Assembly: GCF_900141795.1 (NCBI RefSeq)
Contig: NZ_FSRE01000002.1
Coordinates: 1 to 64,000, forward strand
Source of the DNA: Sulfurivirga caldicuralii
GTDB lineage: Bacteria > Pseudomonadota > Gammaproteobacteria > Thiomicrospirales > Thiomicrospiraceae
Direction: 5' to 3'
Length of the DNA: 64,000 bases
Position numbers and translations under genes: made by a program. Below are positions 58,302 through 64,000 of the stretch, piece after piece. The number at the start of each line of letters is the position of its first letter. Within the stretch, counting starts at the first letter, position 1. Below the pieces are notes generated by a model, which saw nothing but the letters and a program-made list of their open reading frames with translations, did no database searches and was not told the origin of the DNA.

Positions 58302-58328
58302 AAGAGCCGTTTTCATACGGCTCTTTTT
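58302..58328 (+). terminator. Terminator after acpP
   Basis: AAGAGCCGT (58302-58310), loop TTTCAT, ACGGCTCTT (58317-58325), T run to 58328. It may end only part of the transcripts, giving acpP its high level, while fabF is reached by read-through or a separate promoter. Confidence 0.92.
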
Positions 58329-58391
58329 GTAAGTGCGTCCTGAAAACGGCCGAGGCCGTCAGGATGGATACTAGTTACAGGAGTGAAAGCC

Positions 58392-59630
<1,239 letters not shown>

Positions 59631-59639
59631 CGGGTTTCC

Positions 59640-60959
59640 ATGCAGCCGGCCATTGTTCGTCAGGCATGGCCTGAACAGCTCGATCTGCTGAATCTCTACC
59701 GCGCCAATCCGGCGCGGTATCCGTTTCTGCTACAGAGTGTCGCTAGAGGCCCGCTTGGGCGCTATGACATTCTGTTTGCCTTTCCACAGGATACGCTGAC
59801 CCTTACGGAAGAGGGGGTCCCCGACTTTTTCAAACGCGCATTTTTGCAGCGCTGGGAAAAGCGCCCTCAGCTGTCCCCCGAGGCGGACATTCCCTTTCTG
59901 GGCGGTTTTTTTGCCTTTTTTGCCTATGAATACGCCCGCGTGGTAGAGCCGACGCTGCAGTTGCCGCGCGGGCAGGGCCCTCTGGCCCAGCTGGTGCACT
60001 GTCCGGCCGCCATCATCGTCGATCATGCCACGGCTTCGTTGCTGCTGGTCGCAGAACCCGGCGCCGAAGATCTGATCGAGCCCATGCAGGTGGATATCAA
60101 GGCGGCTTTGCAGCAGCGGGCGAGTGGTTCAGCGCCGCTGTCGGTGCGCAAGCTGATGGAAGAACCGCCCGCGCAGTTTCTGGAGGGGGTGGAGACCATT
60201 CGCGACTACATTTTTGCCGGCGACGTGTTTCAGGTAAACCTGTCGCGGGCGTGGCAGGCCGAGGTTGAAGGCGCGCCTGCCGACCTTTATGACCGACTGC
60301 GACGTGCCAATCCGGCGCCCTTTGCGGCGCTGGCTGATTTTGGCGACTGGCAGGTGATCAGCTCCTCGCCCGAACGGCTGCTGCGTTTTGACGGCACCTG
60401 GCTGGAGACGCGCCCGATTGCCGGCACGCGCAAGCGCGGCGCCACCCCCGATGCTGATGCCCGCCTGAAGGCCGAACTGCTGGAAACGGTCAAGGAACGC
60501 GCCGAGCACATCATGCTTATCGACCTGGAACGCAACGATCTGGGGCGCATCTGTCAGCCTGGTACGGTTGAGGTCAACGAGCTGATGGTGCTGGAAAGTT
60601 ATCAGCATGTGCATCACATCGTTTCCAACGTACGTGGGCGTCCGCGCGACGGCCTGAGTCCGCTGCAGCAGATCGAGGCGCTTTTTCCCGGTGGCACCAT
60701 TACCGGCTGCCCCAAGGTGCGCTGCATGGAAATCATTGCTGAGCTGGAAGCGGCACCCCGGCAGGCCTATACTGGCAGTCTCGGGTATATCAGCTGGGAC
60801 GGGCGCATGGATCTGAACATTCTGATTCGCACCTTGGAGCGACATGGCAGCCGCGTGCACTTTCGTGCCGGCGCCGGTATCGTGGCGGATGCCCAGGCCG
60901 AGCAGGAGCTCAAGGAAACCCGCCATAAGGCTGAGGGTCTGCTGAGGGCATTGGGATGA
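59640..60959 (+). CDS. pabB: Aminodeoxychorismate synthase component I
   Basis: Makes 4-amino-4-deoxychorismate for folate synthesis. The C-terminal chorismate-binding domain is clear: AGDVFQVNLSRAW, SSSPERLL, ETRPIAGTRKRG, LIDLERNDLGRIC, GTITGCPKVRCMEIIAELE and GSLGYISWDGRMDLNILIRT. The Lys of some PabB enzymes is replaced by the typical PIAGT Pro/Ile-Ala-Gly. 439 residues. Codons for EEGVPDFFKRAFLQRW coincide with repeat copy 6. It lies between fabF and pabC, an insertion compared with E. coli. Confidence 0.94.
   Translation: MQPAIVRQAWPEQLDLLNLYRANPARYPFLLQSVARGPLGRYDILFAFPQDTLTLTEEGVPDFFKRAFLQRWEKRPQLSPEADIPFLGGFFAFFAYEYARVVEPTLQLPRGQGPLAQLVHCPAAIIVDHATASLLLVAEPGAEDLIEPMQVDIKAALQQRASGSAPLSVRKLMEEPPAQFLEGVETIRDYIFAGDVFQVNLSRAWQAEVEGAPADLYDRLRRANPAPFAALADFGDWQVISSSPERLLRFDGTWLETRPIAGTRKRGATPDADARLKAELLETVKERAEHIMLIDLERNDLGRICQPGTVEVNELMVLESYQHVHHIVSNVRGRPRDGLSPLQQIEALFPGGTITGCPKVRCMEIIAELEAAPRQAYTGSLGYISWDGRMDLNILIRTLERHGSRVHFRAGAGIVADAQAEQELKETRHKAEGLLRALG
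59813..59852 (+). repeat. Dispersed GGGGTCCCCGACTTTTT element, copy 6, inside pabB
   Basis: GGGGGTCCCCGACTTTTT (59813-59830) followed by CAAACGCGCATTTTTGCAGCGC, which can form a GCGC/GCGC stem. The only copy in a reading frame: it encodes VPDFFKRAFLQR in the N-terminal part of PabB. Confidence 0.85.
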
Positions 60960-61798
60960 AGGAAAGCTGGCTGAACGGCAAAAAAGCGTCGAGCTTGAGC
61001 CTATGGGATCGGGGGCTTCACTATGGTGATGGTTTTTTTACTACCATCCGTGTTGAACAGGGTGCGCTGCTGAATTGGTCAGCGCATAAGCAGCGCATCA
61101 TTCAATCCCTGAAGGCGATGCATATGCCGCCTGCCAATGCGGTCTGGCTCGAAGCCGATCTGAAAACCATTCTGCCGCAATTGAAAAAAGGATCGGGCGT
61201 TTTGAAATGCATTCTGACCCGCGGCGAGATGGGAGGGCGGGGCTATCGACCGCCTCAGTCCCCGAAACTGACGCGGCTGGTGATGTTTCAGTCCGGTCTG
61301 CCCAGGGCCTCAACCGAGGCGCTGACGCTGACAATCAGCTCTGTGCTCTGGCCGACGCCCGATGTCTATCCGGGTATCAAGCACCTGAATCGCCTTGCGC
61401 AGGTGGAGGCTTTGCGAGTTCTGCCAGAAAATGCGCCGGAGGCGTTGATGCTGGATGCGAAACAGAATGTGGTCAGTGGCGTTGCCTCGGCTGTGGTCGC
61501 CAAGCTGGGGCGGACGCTCTATCTGCCGGAGCTGAGCGAAGCGGGTGTGGAAAGCACGACCGTTTTTGCCTTGCGTCAGTGTGCCCAGGTGCTGGGGTAT
61601 CAGGTTCATACCATCCCCCTCTCTCTGGGACGGGTGATGCATATGGATGGTCTGGCACTGGCTAATGCGGTCAGGCTGCTGCAGCCGGTTGGTGCGGTGA
61701 AAGGGGGCATCGAGAAGCGGTTTGAAACGCAGGCGTGGGCGCCTCTGGCTGATATCCTGCACGATTTCATCACAGAAACGGCCTGGCGTGAGGCATAA
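60956..61798 (+). CDS. pabC: Aminodeoxychorismate lyase
   Basis: PLP enzyme giving p-aminobenzoate and pyruvate. 280 residues of class IV fold: LWDRGLHYGDGFFTTIRVEQG, PGIKHLNRLAQVEALR with the catalytic Lys, and SGVASAVVAK near the cofactor site. Four-base overlap with pabB. Its product and pabB complete the folate branch; pabA or a shared trpG must be elsewhere. Confidence 0.94.
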   Translation: MKESWLNGKKASSLSLWDRGLHYGDGFFTTIRVEQGALLNWSAHKQRIIQSLKAMHMPPANAVWLEADLKTILPQLKKGSGVLKCILTRGEMGGRGYRPPQSPKLTRLVMFQSGLPRASTEALTLTISSVLWPTPDVYPGIKHLNRLAQVEALRVLPENAPEALMLDAKQNVVSGVASAVVAKLGRTLYLPELSEAGVESTTVFALRQCAQVLGYQVHTIPLSLGRVMHMDGLALANAVRLLQPVGAVKGGIEKRFETQAWAPLADILHDFITETAWREA

Positions 61799-61801
61799 CG
61801 G

Positions 61802-62809
61802 ATGGTGATCAGGCGCAAGGTGCTCTTGCTGGGCGGCGCAGGGCTGCTTGTTTTTACTGCTTTGGCTCTGAGTGTATACCTCTACAATCTGTATCGCCAC
61901 CCGCTCCTGCCAGTTGCTCAGGGACAGGTGCTGGCCGTGGCACCGACGGTGCATGGAACATTGAAACGTCTGCACGACGCAGGCCTGCGCAGTCCGACCC
62001 TGTTTCGCCTCTATCTGAGCTGGCAGGGCCTGGATCGCCGCATACAGCCCGGCGAGATCCGCCTCGATAGCCAATGGACCATGGCGCAACTGGCACAGGC
62101 GCTGGTCAGCGGGCCCCGCGTCCAGTATCGAGTGACCCTGATTCCGGGCATGCGCTTCCGGGAAGCACTGCAGGCTATCCAGCACGCAGAAAAGGTCAAG
62201 GTGACGCTCACGGATGCGAAAGCCATCGCAGCGCTGCCCGAACGGCTGGGGAGCGACAAGCCCATGGAAGGGCAGCTGTTGCCGGAAACCTATTTTTATA
62301 CCGCCGGCACCAGCGATTTCGAGCTGGTCAAGCGTGCCTACGAGGCATTGTGGCGCTATCTCAATGCGGCCTGGCCCAGGCGGGATGCGGATCTGCCGCT
62401 GAAAACGCCTTACGAAGCACTGATTCTGGCCTCCATCGTGGAAAAGGAGACGGGGCGTGCCGATGAGCGCACCCAAATTGCCGGTGTGTTTATCCGCCGC
62501 CTGAAAAAGGGCATGCGCCTGCAGTCGGATCCAACGACGATTTATGGACTGGGCGAGGCGTTTGACGGCAATCTGACCCGTGCCGACCTGCGCCGCAAAA
62601 CCCCGTACAATACCTATCGCATCAACGGGCTGCCGCCCACTCCCATCGCTCTGGCGAGCAAGGCCAGTATCGATGCGGTGTTGCATCCGGCACCCGGCAA
62701 GGCACTCTATTTTGTTGCCAAGGGGGACGGCAGTCACGAATTTTCCAACACGCTCAGGGAACACAATCGAGCTGTGCAACGCTATCAGTTGAAAAGGTCA
62801 CATCGGTGA
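61802..62809 (+). CDS. mltG: Endolytic peptidoglycan transglycosylase MltG
   Basis: Inner-membrane lytic transglycosylase that cuts nascent glycan strands. One N-terminal helix (VLLLGGAGLLVFTALALSVYLYNLY), a LysM-like segment (VTLIPGMRFREALQAIQHA) and the YceG domain with the catalytic Glu in ILASIVEKETGRADERTQIAGVFIRRLKKGMRLQSDPTTIYGL. 335 residues. Follows pabC and overlaps tmk, as in E. coli. Confidence 0.96.
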   Translation: MVIRRKVLLLGGAGLLVFTALALSVYLYNLYRHPLLPVAQGQVLAVAPTVHGTLKRLHDAGLRSPTLFRLYLSWQGLDRRIQPGEIRLDSQWTMAQLAQALVSGPRVQYRVTLIPGMRFREALQAIQHAEKVKVTLTDAKAIAALPERLGSDKPMEGQLLPETYFYTAGTSDFELVKRAYEALWRYLNAAWPRRDADLPLKTPYEALILASIVEKETGRADERTQIAGVFIRRLKKGMRLQSDPTTIYGLGEAFDGNLTRADLRRKTPYNTYRINGLPPTPIALASKASIDAVLHPAPGKALYFVAKGDGSHEFSNTLREHNRAVQRYQLKRSHR

Positions 62810-63423
62810 GTCGCTTTCTGGTTCTGGAAGGCGTGGAAGGTGGGGGCAAGTCCACCGCGCAGCAGTTCATCGCTGACTGGCTGCGCGCCCGTGGCAAGGC
62901 GGTGCTGACCACCCGCGAGCCCGGTGGCACCCCCATCGGCGAGCAGATCCGCGCCATTCTGCTGGATCCGGCCAATGCGGCCATGACGGTAGATACCGAA
63001 GCGCTGCTCATGTTCGCCGCCCGTGCCCAGCATGTGGAGGAAAAGATCAAGCCGGCACTGACGGCCGGGCAGTGGGTGGTGTCGGACCGCTTTGTGGACG
63101 CCAGCTATGCCTATCAGGGCGTAGGACGTGGGATGCCCTTCGAGCGTCTTGATGCCCTGGCCGACTGGACGCTGCAGGGATTCCATGCCGACATGACCTT
63201 CATCTTTGACCTGCCGCCGGAAGTGGGACTGGCACGCGTAGCCGCCCGGGGCGAAGGACACGACCGTTTTGAGCAGGAAAAGCTGGACTTTTTTGAGCGC
63301 GTACGCGAAGCCTACCTGCAGCGTGCGGCGCTGGCACCGCAACGCTATGCCATTATCGATGCCAGTCAATCCGTGGAGGACGTGCAGGCACAGCTGGTAC
63401 AGGTACTGGAGAGACTGCTGTGA
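62806..63423 (+). CDS. tmk: Thymidylate kinase
   Basis: Phosphorylates dTMP to dTDP. GTG start at 62806, overlapping the mltG stop. The P-loop is LEGVEGGGKSTAQQF; the DRX motif is VVSDRFVDASYAYQGVGRG and TREPGGTPIGEQIR is present. 205 residues. Followed by holB with a four-base overlap. Confidence 0.97.
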   Translation: MSRFLVLEGVEGGGKSTAQQFIADWLRARGKAVLTTREPGGTPIGEQIRAILLDPANAAMTVDTEALLMFAARAQHVEEKIKPALTAGQWVVSDRFVDASYAYQGVGRGMPFERLDALADWTLQGFHADMTFIFDLPPEVGLARVAARGEGHDRFEQEKLDFFERVREAYLQRAALAPQRYAIIDASQSVEDVQAQLVQVLERLL

Positions 63424-64000
63424 ACCTGCCGTGGCTTGAGCCCATTCTTACTCAGTGGCAGGCGGTGCAGCCGGCCCCGCAGAATACGCTGCTACACGGG
63501 CCTGCCGGCATGGGCGGGGTTGAACTGATGGAGGCGATGGCGCGCCAGCTGTTGTGTCCGCAGGGCGGCTGCGGCACGTGCCCGGCCTGTGCCATGCTTG
63601 ACGCCGGCACCCACCCCGACCTGCTGCGCTGCACGCCGGAGCAGGGCAAGAAGGACATTCGCGTCGAAACCATTCGCGATCTGAACACCTGGGTGTATGA
63701 AGCAGCGCATCAGAGCGGCGCCAAGGTGGTGCTGCTGTGGCCGGCTGAAGCCATGAACCGCTCGGCCGCCAATGCACTGCTGAAAACGCTGGAAGAGCCG
63801 CCGCAGGATACTCACTTCATTCTACTGACTCACCAGCTGGGTGCGCTGCTGCCTACCATTCGCAGCCGCTGCCAGCTGTGGCGCCTGCCACGTCCGGATG
63901 CAGCGACAGCGCTTGCGTGGCTGCAGCAGGCGATGCCGCAGGCAGAGCCTGAGCAACTGCAGACGGCGCTGGCAATTCACCACGGCATGCCATTGGCCGC
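63420..64000 (+). CDS. holB: DNA polymerase III subunit delta', N-terminal part
   Basis: Clamp-loader subunit. GTG 63420 overlaps the tmk stop (GTGA), and the frame stays open to the window edge (193 codons). LLHGPAGMGGVELMEAMARQLL is a degenerate P-loop in which the usual Lys is absent, as expected for delta'. The four Cys of CPQGGCGTCPACAML make the zinc module, and NRSAANALLKTLEEPPQDTHFILLTH is the family block. The C-terminal collar is outside the window. Confidence 0.95.
   Translation, partial: MNLPWLEPILTQWQAVQPAPQNTLLHGPAGMGGVELMEAMARQLLCPQGGCGTCPACAMLDAGTHPDLLRCTPEQGKKDIRVETIRDLNTWVYEAAHQSGAKVVLLWPAEAMNRSAANALLKTLEEPPQDTHFILLTHQLGALLPTIRSRCQLWRLPRPDAATALAWLQQAMPQAEPEQLQTALAIHHGMPLA

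Overview
The window reads as a chromosomal segment of a gammaproteobacterium. Two blocks follow the E. coli gene order closely: rne | rluC ... maf(yceF)/yceD-rpmF-plsX-fabH-fabD-fabG-acpP-fabF-(pabB)-pabC-mltG-tmk-holB, and lipB-ybeD-dacA-rodA-mrdA-mreDCB. The sspAB pair, ftsK-lolA-rarA-serS and a gatCAB operon support the same placement. I cannot name a genus. There is no phage, CRISPR array or complete insertion sequence.

Region by region. Bases 1-108 are the 3' end of a 5S rRNA gene and the terminator of its rRNA operon. Bases 151-11501 hold nine same-strand, tightly packed or overlapping genes for an MSHA / type II secretion-like envelope machine: a pseudopilin-like protein, an ExeA/MshM ATPase, an MshL secretin, a TPR protein, an MshE-type assembly ATPase with a cyclic-di-GMP-binding motif, a GspF/MshG platform protein, and GspL-, PilO- and PilP-like proteins. 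This block is visibly more AT-rich than the rest and contains no obvious major pilin or prepilin peptidase.

From 11.5 to 21 kb come trxB (minus), then ftsK-lolA-rarA-crcB-serS, tRNA-Ser(UGA), a DUF302 gene, acpS and sspA-sspB. From 21 to 29.4 kb a minus-strand run encodes rod-shape and cell-wall functions (mreBCD, mrdA, rodA, dacA), ending in a D-amino-acid transaminase-like gene, ybeD and lipB. From 29.5 to 45 kb lie gatCAB, a Sel1-OMPLA fusion, htpX, sufE, an exbB-exbD-tonB set, a Tat-exported metallo-beta-lactamase-fold hydrolase, serB, an RDD protein, a CbiM-like permease, a small lipoprotein, guaB-guaA and tadA. From 45 to 64 kb come an exported protein of unknown function, htpG, rne with a long leader, rluC, a HAD phosphatase, maf, and the fatty-acid / folate / cell-wall / replication operon that runs off the end in holB.

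Besides genes, the window has six copies of a dispersed element whose core is GGGGTCCCCGACTTTTT. Five are intergenic and one lies inside the pabB reading frame. At least five are followed by a short stem-loop whose stem sequence differs between copies while pairing is kept. This element and the AT-rich secretion/pilus island are the most unusual content.
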